From Curtobacterium pusillum (GTDB taxonomy: Bacteria; Actinomycetota; Actinomycetes; Actinomycetales; Microbacteriaceae): a stretch of DNA of 64,000 nucleotides. Every line of letters starts with the position of its first letter. Position 1 is the first letter of the stretch. The notes beneath the pieces are model-generated. The model did not search any database and was not told the origin of the DNA. It saw only the letters and a program-made list of their open reading frames with translations. A program made the position numbers and the translations under genes. This document shows positions 26,186 through 34,592 of the stretch, in pieces. Location: contig NZ_VDZH01000001.1 of assembly GCF_007673235.1 (NCBI RefSeq), positions 122,217 through 186,216 on the forward strand, in the 5' to 3' direction.

Positions 26186-26952
26186 GGCGTGAACGGCGTG
26201 AACGGCGCGATCGTGACGCCGTGCGTGGTGAGCAGCTCGCGGATCGCCCGTGCCATCGCGACCGCGCCGGGGGAGTCCCCGTGGACGCAGACCGAGTCCG
26301 CGTGGACCGGGACGTCCGAACCGTCGACGGCGGTCGCCACGCCCTCGGTCACGATGCGGAGCACCCGTTCGGCGACCTCGTCGGCGTCGTCGAGCACGGC
26401 ACCCGGCCGGCTGCGCGACACGAGGGATCCGTCGGGTTCGTAGGCGCGGTCGGCGAACGCCTCGCCGACGGCGCGGAGGCCGTGGGTGGTGGCCGCTCGG
26501 AGGAGCTCGGAGTCGGGCAGGGCGAGCACGGCCAGCGACGGATCGACGTCGGCGACCGCGCGGACCACCGCCGAAGCCTGCCCCGGGTCCGCGCAGGCCG
26601 TGTTGTAGAGGGCGCCGTGCGGCTTCACGTACGTCACGGTGGTGCCGGCAGCGCGCGCGGTGGCGACGAGGGCACCGAGCTGGTGCACGACGTCGGCGTA
26701 CAGCTCGTCCGGCGTGACCTGCACCGCCCGGCGGCCGAACCCGACGAGGTCGCGGTAGGACACGTGGGCACCGACGGACACCCCGCGTGCGGCGGCGGCA
26801 CGGACGGTGTCGAGCATGATCACCGGGTCGCCGGCGTGGAACCCGCACGCGATGTTCGCCGACGAGACCACGTCGAGCATCGCCTGGTCGTCGCCCATGC
26901 TCGAGGCGCCGAAGCCCTCACCGAGGTCGCTGTTCAGGTCGATCGTCGTCAC
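26182..26952 (-). CDS. pxpA: 5-oxoprolinase subunit A (LamB/YcsF family)
   Basis: A 256-aa TIM-barrel-like deacetylase-fold subunit. It begins [19 protein letters not shown], with [17 protein letters not shown] near residue 32, [16 protein letters not shown] near 62, and VKPHGALYN near 105, all strictly family-like. It leads the three-gene operon. TAGGTT lies 6 bp before the GTG with no Shine-Dalgarno sequence, so the operon is probably transcribed as a leaderless mRNA. Confidence 0.95.
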   Translation of the reverse strand: MTTIDLNSDLGEGFGASSMGDDQAMLDVVSSANIACGFHAGDPVIMLDTVRAAAARGVSVGAHVSYRDLVGFGRRAVQVTPDELYADVVHQLGALVATARAAGTTVTYVKPHGALYNTACADPGQASAVVRAVADVDPSLAVLALPDSELLRAATTHGLRAVGEAFADRAYEPDGSLVSRSRPGAVLDDADEVAERVLRIVTEGVATAVDGSDVPVHADSVCVHGDSPGAVAMARAIRELLTTHGVTIAPFTPFTP

Positions 26953-27003
26953 CCGGCCAACCTAGCGTCCGGCTCCGGCACGCTGCTCCCGTATCCTGCG
27001 GCA

Positions 27004-27309
27004 GTGGAAGCGACACAGCCCTCCGGCACGACGAAGCGCCGCGTGGAACTCCGGATCACCCGACCCGTCCTGACGTGGTTCGCGCGTCCGACGGTCACGA
27101 TCGACGGCGTCGGACACCCGGCGCAGTGGGGCATCGGGACGTGGGCGGTGCCGGACGACGGCGGGACCGTCATCGGCGTGTACCTGTACAACCGCGTGTG
27201 GCGGTTCGGGACGGCGACGCGGACCGTGGGGACGGACGAGACCGAGGACCGGGTCGTGTACCGGGCCGGCTGGCTGCCGTTCGGCCCAGGCCGGCTCAGC
27301 CCGCGCTGA
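27004..27309 (+). CDS. Hypothetical protein
   Basis: A 101-aa protein of no family I recognise. It reads as alternating beta strands (RRVELRITRPVLTWFARPTVTIDG, then TVIGVYLYNRVWRFGTATRTV) with no signal peptide or membrane helix; a small all-beta fold is likely. TATCCT lies 6 bp before the GTG, so it is probably leaderless and divergent from pxpA. Codon use matches neighbours, which supports a real gene. Confidence 0.65.
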   Translation: MEATQPSGTTKRRVELRITRPVLTWFARPTVTIDGVGHPAQWGIGTWAVPDDGGTVIGVYLYNRVWRFGTATRTVGTDETEDRVVYRAGWLPFGPGRLSPR

Positions 27310-27330
27310 CGGGCGTCGTCGACGGGCTGG

Positions 27331-27954
27331 TCAGTCGGCGGCGGGCGTCGTCAGGCCGAGGATGCACCCCTCCACCGCTGCGATCCGCACGGCGTCGGTC
27401 GCGTCGAACAGCACGCTCTGGCTCACCGCGCCGACGTGCGCCGCCACGACCGCCCTCGTGTAGAGCGCGTCGTCCACCGTCGGCACGCGCCCGATGCGGC
27501 GCAGTGCGGCGATCAGCAACGGCTGCAGGGTGTCGTGGAAGCGGTCCGTGTGCGCGCGGAGCAGGGCGTTCACGTCGGCGTCGTGACGCGCCCGGGTGAG
27601 GAGCACGGACCGGATCGCGTACCACTTGTCCTCGGGGGGCAGGCCACGGACGACGCCCTGCACCACGTCGTCGACCGTGCGGTGCTCGCCCTCGAGGGCG
27701 TCGCCGAGCTCCCGCTCGAGCACTGCGAACACCGCTTCGGCCTGCTGTTCGTAGACGGCGAAGAACAGCTCGTCGACGGTGCGGAAGTTCGAGTAGAACG
27801 CCCCGCGGGTGAACCCGGCACGGCTGACGACCGCCTCGACGCTGATCGAGGTCGAGCCGGTCTCGTCGAACAGCGCCTCGGCCGCGGCGATGAGGGTCGC
27901 CCGGGTGCTGCTGCGCCGCCGGACGGCCCGGTCGGGTGTGGGGAGATCGCTCAC
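27331..27954 (-). CDS. TetR-family transcriptional regulator
   Basis: A 207-aa regulator with an N-terminal helix-turn-helix (about 18-65: ATLIAAAEALFDETGSTSIS then VVSRAGFTRGAFYSNFRTVDELFF) and a helical ligand domain. It is co-directional with the acetoacetate decarboxylase-like gene. TAGCCT, which contains that gene's TAG stop codon, lies 6 bp before the GTG, giving it a possible private leaderless promoter. It probably controls the divergent promoters at 28735-28841. Ligand unknown. Confidence 0.88.
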   Translation of the reverse strand: MSDLPTPDRAVRRRSSTRATLIAAAEALFDETGSTSISVEAVVSRAGFTRGAFYSNFRTVDELFFAVYEQQAEAVFAVLERELGDALEGEHRTVDDVVQGVVRGLPPEDKWYAIRSVLLTRARHDADVNALLRAHTDRFHDTLQPLLIAALRRIGRVPTVDDALYTRAVVAAHVGAVSQSVLFDATDAVRIAAVEGCILGLTTPAAD

Positions 27955-27963
27955 CGGACCAGG

Positions 27964-28734
27964 CTAGACGGCGGAGTACCCGGTGGCGGCGGCACGCGCA
28001 CCGAGGTAGTCGTGCGCGGGCTGTACCGGTGCGAGGGTCAGGTCGGTCACGACGTGCGACGCGCTGACGACCTCGAGCACGGGCAGGTCGGCCATCGGGG
28101 CGAGCGCGTGTTCGAACAGCTGGAGCCGTGCGGGACCGGTCCAGGCCTCCTTCACGACGACGTCGGTGATCTCGGTCCGCACCAGGTCGGCGGCCCGGAG
28201 CTCGCCGGTGAAGACGTTCGGCACGATCTTCACCATGTAGGTCGGCACGGTGATCTGCGCCCGTGCCTCGTCGAGGTCGAGCGGCTCCCACTTGTACGCC
28301 ATCGTCGCGGTCGCGACCCGTTCACCGCTGCGGTCGAGCGTGCCGACGAGGGCGCCCTGGTCGACGCGCAGCCGGGGCGTCCCGATGACCTTCGGGTAGG
28401 CGCTGAGCTCTCGTCCGGAGACCGTCGCGGCGAAGTTGTCGAGGTACATCGTGTGCAGGTACTCGCCGCGCTCGCCGTCGAGGGTGACCTGGATCGCCTG
28501 CCCGGACTCGACGTACGGGCCGTAGCCGTCGACCTCGGCCATGTTCATGACCTCGAACCGGACGAGCGGTGCGTCGATCTGCAGGGGCTCCGGCACGACC
28601 GCGCGGAGGGCGTCCGGGTCGGTGCGGTAGACGACGTTGAGGTACTCCCGGTCGGTGAAGCGCGTGGGTCGGAGCGGGTACACGGGCGCGGTCAGCGGGG
28701 TCGTGAGGTGGTGGAGGACGTCGGCTTCCTGCAT
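27964..28734 (-). CDS. Acetoacetate decarboxylase-family protein
   Basis: A 256-aa protein of the ADC superfamily. The presumed Schiff-base Lys is in GRELSAYPKVIGTPRLRV near residue 120, after DREYLNVVYRTDPDALRAVVPEPL. True acetoacetate decarboxylase makes acetone and CO2, but many relatives act on other keto acids. I chose the ATG of MQEADVL, which has GGAAGG 6 bp upstream; the frame stays open further back into the promoter repeats. It diverges from a hydroxyacyl-CoA dehydrogenase, suggesting breakdown of short acids. Confidence 0.88.
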   Translation of the reverse strand: MQEADVLHHLTTPLTAPVYPLRPTRFTDREYLNVVYRTDPDALRAVVPEPLQIDAPLVRFEVMNMAEVDGYGPYVESGQAIQVTLDGERGEYLHTMYLDNFAATVSGRELSAYPKVIGTPRLRVDQGALVGTLDRSGERVATATMAYKWEPLDLDEARAQITVPTYMVKIVPNVFTGELRAADLVRTEITDVVVKEAWTGPARLQLFEHALAPMADLPVLEVVSASHVVTDLTLAPVQPAHDYLGARAAATGYSAV

Positions 28735-28752
28735 GGTGACCTTCCGGAACAA

Positions 28753-28785
28753 CGATACGATCTGTATCGAGTACAGTCTGTATCG
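28753..28785. promoter_or_regulatory. Candidate TetR operator in the ADC/dehydrogenase divergent promoter
   Basis: CGATAC (28753-28758) and GTATCG (28764-28769) form a 6-bp inverted repeat with a 5-bp spacer. A second GTATCG follows at 28780-28785, as part of two near-identical TCTGTATCGA blocks. The AT-rich repeats are unlike the surrounding DNA and lie between the two start codons. Confidence 0.55.
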
Positions 28786-28841
28786 AACCAGTACGCCACG
28801 CAAACGAGCGGACGATCACCCCACCGAGGGAAGGACCCCCA

Positions 28842-29705
28842 ATGACCCACCAGCTCCCCGAGAGCGTTCGCGACCGACCGGTCACCGTGGTCGGCGGCGG
28901 CACCCTCGGGCGTCGCATCGCCCTCATGTTCGCCAGCGGCGGCGCCGAGGCACGCATCCACGACCTGTCCGCCGACGTCCGCGCTGCAGCCGTCGCGTAC
29001 GTCGAGGAGACCCTGCCCTCGGTCGTCGCGAGCCGAGAGGGCGCCGAGGCAGGCACGATCCGGGCGTTCGACGACCTCGACGAGGCCGTCGCGGGCGCCT
29101 GGCTCGTCATCGAGGCGATCCCGGAGCGCCTCGACCTGAAGACTCCGCTGTTCGGTCGGCTCGACGCGACGGTCGCCCCGGACACGATCCTCGCCACGAA
29201 CTCGTCGTCCTACGCGAGCCGGCACGTCATCGACGAGGTCACGCACCCCGAGCGCGTGCTCAACATGCACTTCTACATGCCCCCGCAGCAGAACGCGGTC
29301 GACCTGATGAGCGACGGACAGACCGACCCGGCAGTGATCGAGTTCCTCCGCGGTGAACTCCCGCACTTCGGCGTGCACCCCTTCGTCGCCCACCGAGAGT
29401 CGACCGGTTTCATCTTCAACCGCATCTGGGCCGCCATCAAGCGCGAGTCGCTCGCCGTCGTCGCCGACGGTGTCTCCACGCCCGAGGACGTCGACGCCAT
29501 GTGGACCGTCAACACCGGAGCGCCCGCCGGGCCGTTCCGCATGATGGACCAGGTCGGTCTCGACGTCGTCCTCGACATCGAGGACCACTACGCCGCCGAG
29601 GACCCGCACCTGCCGGAGGGGCCCCGTCGCCTGCTCCACGAGTACGTCGACGCGGGGCACCTCGGTCGGAAGACCGGGCGCGGGTTCTACCGCTACGACG
29701 ACTGA
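28842..29705 (+). CDS. 3-hydroxyacyl-CoA dehydrogenase-like NAD-binding protein
   Basis: A 287-aa two-domain dehydrogenase. It has a Rossmann motif TVVGGGTLGRRIALMFASGG near residue 15, VIEAIPERLDLKTPLFGRLD, catalytic His in ERVLNMHFYMPPQQN near residue 140, and STGFIFNRIWAAIKRESL. It would oxidise a 3-hydroxyacyl-CoA or related 3-hydroxy acid (the L-gulonate dehydrogenase group is similar). GGAAGGA precedes the ATG. Divergent from the decarboxylase, with shared operator-like repeats. Confidence 0.9.
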   Translation: MTHQLPESVRDRPVTVVGGGTLGRRIALMFASGGAEARIHDLSADVRAAAVAYVEETLPSVVASREGAEAGTIRAFDDLDEAVAGAWLVIEAIPERLDLKTPLFGRLDATVAPDTILATNSSSYASRHVIDEVTHPERVLNMHFYMPPQQNAVDLMSDGQTDPAVIEFLRGELPHFGVHPFVAHRESTGFIFNRIWAAIKRESLAVVADGVSTPEDVDAMWTVNTGAPAGPFRMMDQVGLDVVLDIEDHYAAEDPHLPEGPRRLLHEYVDAGHLGRKTGRGFYRYDD

Positions 29706-29743
29706 CCGACACGCGATCAGCCGGGGGAGCGGACACTGGGCGC

Positions 29744-30049
29744 ATGACCACGAAGATCACGCTCATCATCGACAACCCGACCGACCCGGCTGCGTTCGAG
29801 CAGGCGTACCCGGCACTCGAGCAGGCGGCCGCGGCGCTCCCGGAGCTCCGCCGCCTCGAGGCGGGCAAGGTCTGGCCGAAGGAGGACGGCACGCCCACGC
29901 CGGCCCACCGCACCCTCGACCTGTACTTCGACTCCTACGACGACGCGTCGGCCGCGGTCGCGGGCGAGGAAGCCGGTGCGCTCTTCGGGCAGCTCGGTGC
30001 CAGGGGTGCGACGTTCACCGGCCTGTTCTCGGACGTCGAGAAGGCGTGA
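29744..30049 (+). CDS. EthD-like small protein
   Basis: A 101-aa protein with the ferredoxin-like pattern of EthD/dimeric alpha-beta barrel proteins: KITLIIDNPTDPAAFEQAYP, then helix, then TLDLYFDSYDDASAAVAGEEAGALFGQL. Such proteins often help ring-cleaving or monooxygenase pathways. It starts 38 bp after the dehydrogenase gene and overlaps the next gene by 4 bp, so it belongs to this operon. Function not known. Confidence 0.7.
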   Translation: MTTKITLIIDNPTDPAAFEQAYPALEQAAAALPELRRLEAGKVWPKEDGTPTPAHRTLDLYFDSYDDASAAVAGEEAGALFGQLGARGATFTGLFSDVEKA

Positions 30050-30945
30050 CCGCGACCGTCCTCGTCGCCGGCGCGACAGGCGACCTCGGCCGACGGATCG
30101 TCCGCGCGCTCGGCAGCCACGACACCCGCGTCCGCGTCCTCACACGCGGCAGCAGTCCCGCGGCCGGACGCCTCGCCGCTGCCGACGACCTCGACGTGGT
30201 CACCGCCGACTACGCCGACCACGCCGCACTGACCTCGGCGCTCGCCGGGGTCGACGTCGTGGTCTCGGCGGTGAGCGGCACCCGTGCCGTCATCGTCGAT
30301 GCCCAGCGTGCACTGCTCCGGGCCGCGGTCGAGGCCGGCGTCGAACGGTTCGTCCCGTCCGACTACGCCGCCGACTACCGGTCGATCACCCCGGGCACCA
30401 ACCGGAACTTCGAACTCCGCCGGGAGTTCGCCGCCGACCTCGACGCCGCACCGATCCGGGCGACGTCGGTGCTCAACGGTGCGTTCACGGACATGCTCAC
30501 CGGGCAGGCACCCCTCATCCTGTTCGACCGCCAGCGCGTCCTGTACTGGTCGTCGCCCGATCAGCTCCTCGACTTCACCACGAAGGACGACGTCGCCCGC
30601 ACCGTCGCGCACGTCGCCCTCGACCCCGCAGCACCACGGGTCGTCGAGGTCGCGGGCGACCGGGTCACCTCACGCACGATCGCCGACACGATGTCGCAGC
30701 TGACCGGCACGCCGTTCCGCCTGCAGTGGGCGGGCACCGTCGGCACCCTGTCGGCGATGGCCCGGGTCGGCCGGCGGCTGTCGAAGGCGGGCGACGACGA
30801 GCCGTTCCCCGCCTGGCAGGGCATGCAGTACTTCGTCAGCATGTTCAGCGGCGAGGCCGAACTGCGTCACGTCGACAACGGGCGGTACGGTGACGAGCAG
30901 TGGACGACCGTGCGCGAGGTCCTCGCCGCACACGTCTCCGCCTGA
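30046..30945 (+). CDS. NmrA-like NAD(P)-binding oxidoreductase
   Basis: A 299-aa Rossmann protein of the atypical SDR/NmrA group. It has VLVAGATGDLGRRIVRALG at the N-terminus, VVVSAVSGTRAVIVDAQRAL near residue 75, and VERFVPSDYAADYRSI near 100. Members are isoflavone-reductase-like enzymes or redox-sensing regulators. The GTG start overlaps the upstream stop as GTGA. Probably a reductase of a small aromatic or quinone-like compound, by family only. Confidence 0.85.
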   Translation: MTATVLVAGATGDLGRRIVRALGSHDTRVRVLTRGSSPAAGRLAAADDLDVVTADYADHAALTSALAGVDVVVSAVSGTRAVIVDAQRALLRAAVEAGVERFVPSDYAADYRSITPGTNRNFELRREFAADLDAAPIRATSVLNGAFTDMLTGQAPLILFDRQRVLYWSSPDQLLDFTTKDDVARTVAHVALDPAAPRVVEVAGDRVTSRTIADTMSQLTGTPFRLQWAGTVGTLSAMARVGRRLSKAGDDEPFPAWQGMQYFVSMFSGEAELRHVDNGRYGDEQWTTVREVLAAHVSA

Positions 30946-30965
30946 CCAGGAGGAGCACCCCGCCG

Positions 30966-31568
30966 ATGGCCGACACCACCTGCCACATGTCGATCTCGCT
31001 CGACGGCTTCGTCGCCGGACCCGACCAGCGCCGCGACCAGCCCCTCGGCCGTCGGGGCGGGGAACTGCACACGTGGCACATGCCCGGCGCCGATGTCGGC
31101 GAGGCGGACCGCACGGCGGCCGGCTGGCTGATGCGGCCACGGGGTGCGTACGTGATGGGCCGGAACATGTTCGGCCCGGTCCGGGGCGCGTGGGACGAGG
31201 ACTGGCAGGGCTGGTGGGGCGCCGAGCCGCCGTACCACGCACCGGTCTTCGTGCTCACCCACCACCCGCACGACCCGATCGCGCTCGAGGGCACGACCTT
31301 CCACTTCGTGACGGACGGCTTCGACGCCGCCTACGCCCAGGCCGTCGAGGCAGCGGGCGACGGTGGGGTCGACATCGCCGGTGGGGCGTCGACCGTCCGG
31401 CAGGCACTCGCCGCGGGGGTCGTCGACGAGCTCACCCTCGACATCGCCCCGGTGCTGCTCGGGTCCGGGGAGCGGATCTTCGAGGACGGTGCCGAGGCGT
31501 TCGGCTTCGAACCCGTCGAGGTGCTGCACTCCCCGCTGACGACGCACGTCCGGTACCGCCGCCGCTGA
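30966..31568 (+). CDS. Dihydrofolate-reductase-fold (RibD C-terminal-like) protein
   Basis: A 200-aa reductase-fold protein. It has CHMSISLDGFVAGPDQ at the N-terminus, AYVMGRNMFGPVRGAW near residue 65, DIAGGASTVRQALAAGVVDEL near 140, and LGSGERIF near 165. These are typical of the widespread RibD-like/YyaP family, mostly uncharacterised NADPH reductases. AGGAGG lies 10 bp before the ATG. It ends 4 bp from the convergent response-regulator gene. Confidence 0.9.
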   Translation: MADTTCHMSISLDGFVAGPDQRRDQPLGRRGGELHTWHMPGADVGEADRTAAGWLMRPRGAYVMGRNMFGPVRGAWDEDWQGWWGAEPPYHAPVFVLTHHPHDPIALEGTTFHFVTDGFDAAYAQAVEAAGDGGVDIAGGASTVRQALAAGVVDELTLDIAPVLLGSGERIFEDGAEAFGFEPVEVLHSPLTTHVRYRRR

Positions 31569-31572
31569 GCGG

Positions 31573-32244
31573 TCAGGGGCCGTCCGGCACCTGCACGATG
31601 CGGTTCTGGTAGGCCCACACGACGGCCTGCAGGCGGGATCGCACCCCGAGCTTCGGGAGCATCCGCGCGAGGTGCGACTTCACGGTGGACACCTCCACCA
31701 CGAGCGCCGCGGCGATCTCCTCGTTCGACATCCCCTCGGCGAGGAGCAGCAGGACGTCCCGCTCGCGAGCCGTCAGCACGTCGTCCGCGCGGTCGCCGGA
31801 CACCGGCTGCAGGCTCCGCCGTGAGACGAACTCGCGCAGGACCCGCCGGGTCAGGGTCTGGTCGATGGTCCCGTTGCCCGCGGCGACCTGCCGGACGGCG
31901 CCGACGATGACGTCGGGTTCGGCGTCCTTCAGCAGGAACCCGGACGCTCCGGCCTCGAGCGCGCCGAACACGAGGTCGTCCAGGTCGAACGTCGTCAGCA
32001 TGAGCACCGGCACCGCGGGGTCGGCCCCGGGAGCGCAGAGTTCGCGGGCGACCTCGATGCCGTTCCGCACCGGCATCCGGATGTCCAGGCACGCGACGTC
32101 CGGTCGGGTGCTCCGCGCGAGGGCGAGGGCCTCGCCGCCGTCGGCGGCGACACCGACGACCTCGATGTCGGGCTCTGCGGACAGCAGCGCCGAGACGCCG
32201 GCCCGGACCAGCGGCTGGTCGTCCGCCACCAGCACGCGGATCAC
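31573..32244 (-). CDS. NarL/LuxR-type response regulator (DesR-like)
   Basis: A 223-aa regulator. The receiver (VIRVLVADDQPLVRAGVSALL; phosphoacceptor in VACLDIRMPVRNGIEVAREL; Lys in GFLLKDAEPD) is followed by a LuxR-type helix-turn-helix, LTARERDVLLLLAEGMSNEE with STVKSHLARMLPKLGV. The GTG start overlaps the kinase stop by 4 bp. The adjacent CPBP protease gene may be a target or functional partner. Confidence 0.95.
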   Translation of the reverse strand: MIRVLVADDQPLVRAGVSALLSAEPDIEVVGVAADGGEALALARSTRPDVACLDIRMPVRNGIEVARELCAPGADPAVPVLMLTTFDLDDLVFGALEAGASGFLLKDAEPDVIVGAVRQVAAGNGTIDQTLTRRVLREFVSRRSLQPVSGDRADDVLTARERDVLLLLAEGMSNEEIAAALVVEVSTVKSHLARMLPKLGVRSRLQAVVWAYQNRIVQVPDGP

Positions 32245-33575
32245 CCGGCCACCTCCGGATCGTGCGCCGACGCGTCGGCGGTGGGTCGTGCCTCCCGGCC
32301 CGTCACCAGCTCGACCACCCACCCACCGGGACCGGTGGGACCGGCCTGGAGGCGCGCCCCGACCAGTTCTGCCCGCTCGCGCATGCCTCGGAGTCCGTTC
32401 CCACCCGACGGGCTGCTCCCGACGGACGGTGCGGTGGGCACCCCGTTCTCGACGCGCACGGTGAGGTGCGCGGGGTCGCGGTCGTCGACGGTGACGGTGC
32501 ACGCCGCACCGGCGGCGTGCAGTGCGACGTTGGCGAGGGCCTCCTGCACGGTCCGGTACGCGACGAGCTGCGTCAGGGGGCCGATCCCGTCGGCGAGCGG
32601 GTGCTCGCCGTCGAGGACGACGAGCTCGACGGCGGTCCGGTGCCGCGCCTGCTCGACCAGGTCGACGATCCCGGTGACCGTCTCGACCGCGCGTTCGGCC
32701 GGTGCGTCGTCACGGAGGAGCCCGACGAGTCGGCGGAGGTCCTCGAGGACGGCGGTGCTCTGCTCGCGGACCTGCCGGACGCCGTCGTGGGCGCGCTCCG
32801 GGTCGGTGTCGATCTGCCGGTCGACGACGGCCGACATGAGGGCGATCCCGGACAGGTGGTGTGCGGCGATGTCGTGGAGCTCCCGTGCCATTGCGGCGCG
32901 CTCGCGCGAGACCGCTGCGTCGACACGGGCGTCCTGTTCGCGGGAGACGGCGGCGGCCTCGGCGCTGCGGGCGTCGGCCTCGGCGGTGCGGGCTGCTGCC
33001 TCGTCCCGCCGAGCAGCGCGCAACTCGCGTCGGGACCGGACGATGAGCGTGACCACGAGCGGCAGGCCGACCGCGCCCACTGCCTGCAGGACGCCCTGGC
33101 CGAGTGATCCGGTGAGGCCACGGGCGACCCCGCCACGGAACGCGCCGCTGGTGTCGCCCCATTCGATCGCGGTCCCTGCCACGACGAGGGCTGCCGTGAG
33201 CGCGACGGCCGGCCAGAGCCGGGGGAGTGGAACCCGGAGCACGGCGAGCACGACGGCTACGACGACCGGGAGCGCGGTCAGCCCGAACACGGTGCTCGTC
33301 GACACGATCGCCAGGGCGACGGGGAGGGCCGCGACCACGACGAGCGTGACGCGGGGCGACCTTCCGGCGGCGAGGAGCACCGCGGACTGGGCGAGGAGCG
33401 CCACAGCGAGGAGTGTCCACGCGAGACCGCCGACCTCGGGGTACCGAAGCGCCACCGAGTCCGGGTCGAGCGCGTCGAGCGGCGGCAGGCCGAGCAGCAG
33501 GCCGAGCGCGAGGACCGCGGTGCCGACGGCGACGAGGACGTCCGTCCGTCGTGTGCGCGCGTCAGCGGGTGCCAT
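32241..33575 (-). CDS. Sensor histidine kinase (HisKA_3 type)
   Basis: A 444-aa kinase with about six N-terminal membrane segments (about 12-185), an Ala/Arg-rich coiled coil (about 190-225), the phosphorylation motif ERAAMARELHDIAAHHLSGI near residue 230, and an ATPase domain. The N-box is TVQEALANVALHAAG, the first G-box is altered to VRVENGVP, and the second is GGNGLRGMRERAELVGA. This is normal for DesK/LiaS-type kinases. It overlaps the downstream regulator gene and starts 14 bp inside the end of the upstream protease gene. Confidence 0.93.
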   Translation of the reverse strand: MAPADARTRRTDVLVAVGTAVLALGLLLGLPPLDALDPDSVALRYPEVGGLAWTLLAVALLAQSAVLLAAGRSPRVTLVVVAALPVALAIVSTSTVFGLTALPVVVAVVLAVLRVPLPRLWPAVALTAALVVAGTAIEWGDTSGAFRGGVARGLTGSLGQGVLQAVGAVGLPLVVTLIVRSRRELRAARRDEAAARTAEADARSAEAAAVSREQDARVDAAVSRERAAMARELHDIAAHHLSGIALMSAVVDRQIDTDPERAHDGVRQVREQSTAVLEDLRRLVGLLRDDAPAERAVETVTGIVDLVEQARHRTAVELVVLDGEHPLADGIGPLTQLVAYRTVQEALANVALHAAGAACTVTVDDRDPAHLTVRVENGVPTAPSVGSSPSGGNGLRGMRERAELVGARLQAGPTGPGGWVVELVTGREARPTADASAHDPEVAG

Positions 33576-34488
33576 CGTTCGATCCTACGAGTCGGGGGTA
33601 CCCCAGGCGCCCGCGGGTCGCGACGAGGAGCACGACGGCAGCTACGGTGGAGACGATCGCGAGGCCGTGCATCATCGTGCCGGCGGTCATCCCCGGGTAC
33701 ATGTCGGCCCACAGCGTCGAGATGGTGTTGTTCACGCCGACGTGCAGGAGCAGCGCGACGGGCAGGCTCTCCCCGGTGCGGTTGAACACCCAGGTCATGA
33801 CGACGTTGAACGTGATCGTGAACAGGGCGAACACGAGCGGCTCCGTCCAGTGCGCGTCCGGCCAGCCGCCCCAGTCGCTGAGGTACAGCGGCATGTGCCA
33901 CAGCGCCCACAGCGGCCCGAGCACGGCGGCGGCGCCGAGCGGACCGAAGCGCTCCTGGAGACGCGGGAGGGCGAAGTCGCGCCAGCCCGGCTCCTCGGAC
34001 AGTCCGGTGGTGAACAGCTGCACGACGAGCCCGGGGACGAGGGCGAGCAGGGCGAGGGCGCTCGGTGCCTGGACCTGGCCGCCGGCGAAGGGGAGCCCGG
34101 TGGCCACGATGAGCGCGGGCACGCCGACGAGGGCGAGGGCGTACCAGTACCAGGCCACGCGCCAGCGCCAGAGCCGGCCGACCCAGCGGCGGAGTCCCGG
34201 TCGGCCGTCCGCGAGCGCGGTCACGAGGAACGCACCGCCGAGCGGGCCGAGGAGCGCACCGGGCAGGACACCCGTGAACTGCGCCGTGCCGAGGAACTCG
34301 GGGAAGTGCAGGTCCCAGACGCCGAGGCCGTGCGGCGACAGGATGTACGGGGTCCACGCGAGCCAGCTGAGGCCGAGTGCGAGGGTGGCGAACGCGACGA
34401 GGGGGTGCCGGGCGACGAGTCCGCGCACCCCCGGCCGGTCCGCGGGGACGGTGCCGGTGGTGTGCCGGTCTTCGGTGGTGATCGTCAT
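33562..34488 (-). CDS. CPBP-family intramembrane metalloprotease
   Basis: A 308-aa protein with about eight membrane helices. The three CPBP motifs are present: TTGLSEEPGWRDFALPRLQ near residue 165 (EExxxR), ALWHMPLYLSDWGG near 195, and LLLHVGVNNTIS near 250. Such proteases process prenylated or membrane proteins, or protect from bacteriocins. TAGCGT lies 7 bp before the ATG, suggesting a leaderless start. Its 3' end overlaps the kinase gene, so protease, kinase and regulator form one operon. Confidence 0.9.
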   Translation of the reverse strand: MTITTEDRHTTGTVPADRPGVRGLVARHPLVAFATLALGLSWLAWTPYILSPHGLGVWDLHFPEFLGTAQFTGVLPGALLGPLGGAFLVTALADGRPGLRRWVGRLWRWRVAWYWYALALVGVPALIVATGLPFAGGQVQAPSALALLALVPGLVVQLFTTGLSEEPGWRDFALPRLQERFGPLGAAAVLGPLWALWHMPLYLSDWGGWPDAHWTEPLVFALFTITFNVVMTWVFNRTGESLPVALLLHVGVNNTISTLWADMYPGMTAGTMMHGLAIVSTVAAVVLLVATRGRLGYPRLVGSNDGTR

Positions 34489-34592
34489 GACATCGACGCT
34501 AGGAACCGGCGGCGCGCTGGACGACCGGCGAACGGACGCACTCGGCGGGGTTCCTCCGAAGGATGCAAGCCGTCGGCCTAGGCTCGGGAACC

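Noticed and set aside
27964..28803. Start of the decarboxylase-like protein at 28803
   Set aside because: The extra N-terminal codons run through the operator-like repeats, and the ATG at 28734 has a good Shine-Dalgarno sequence.
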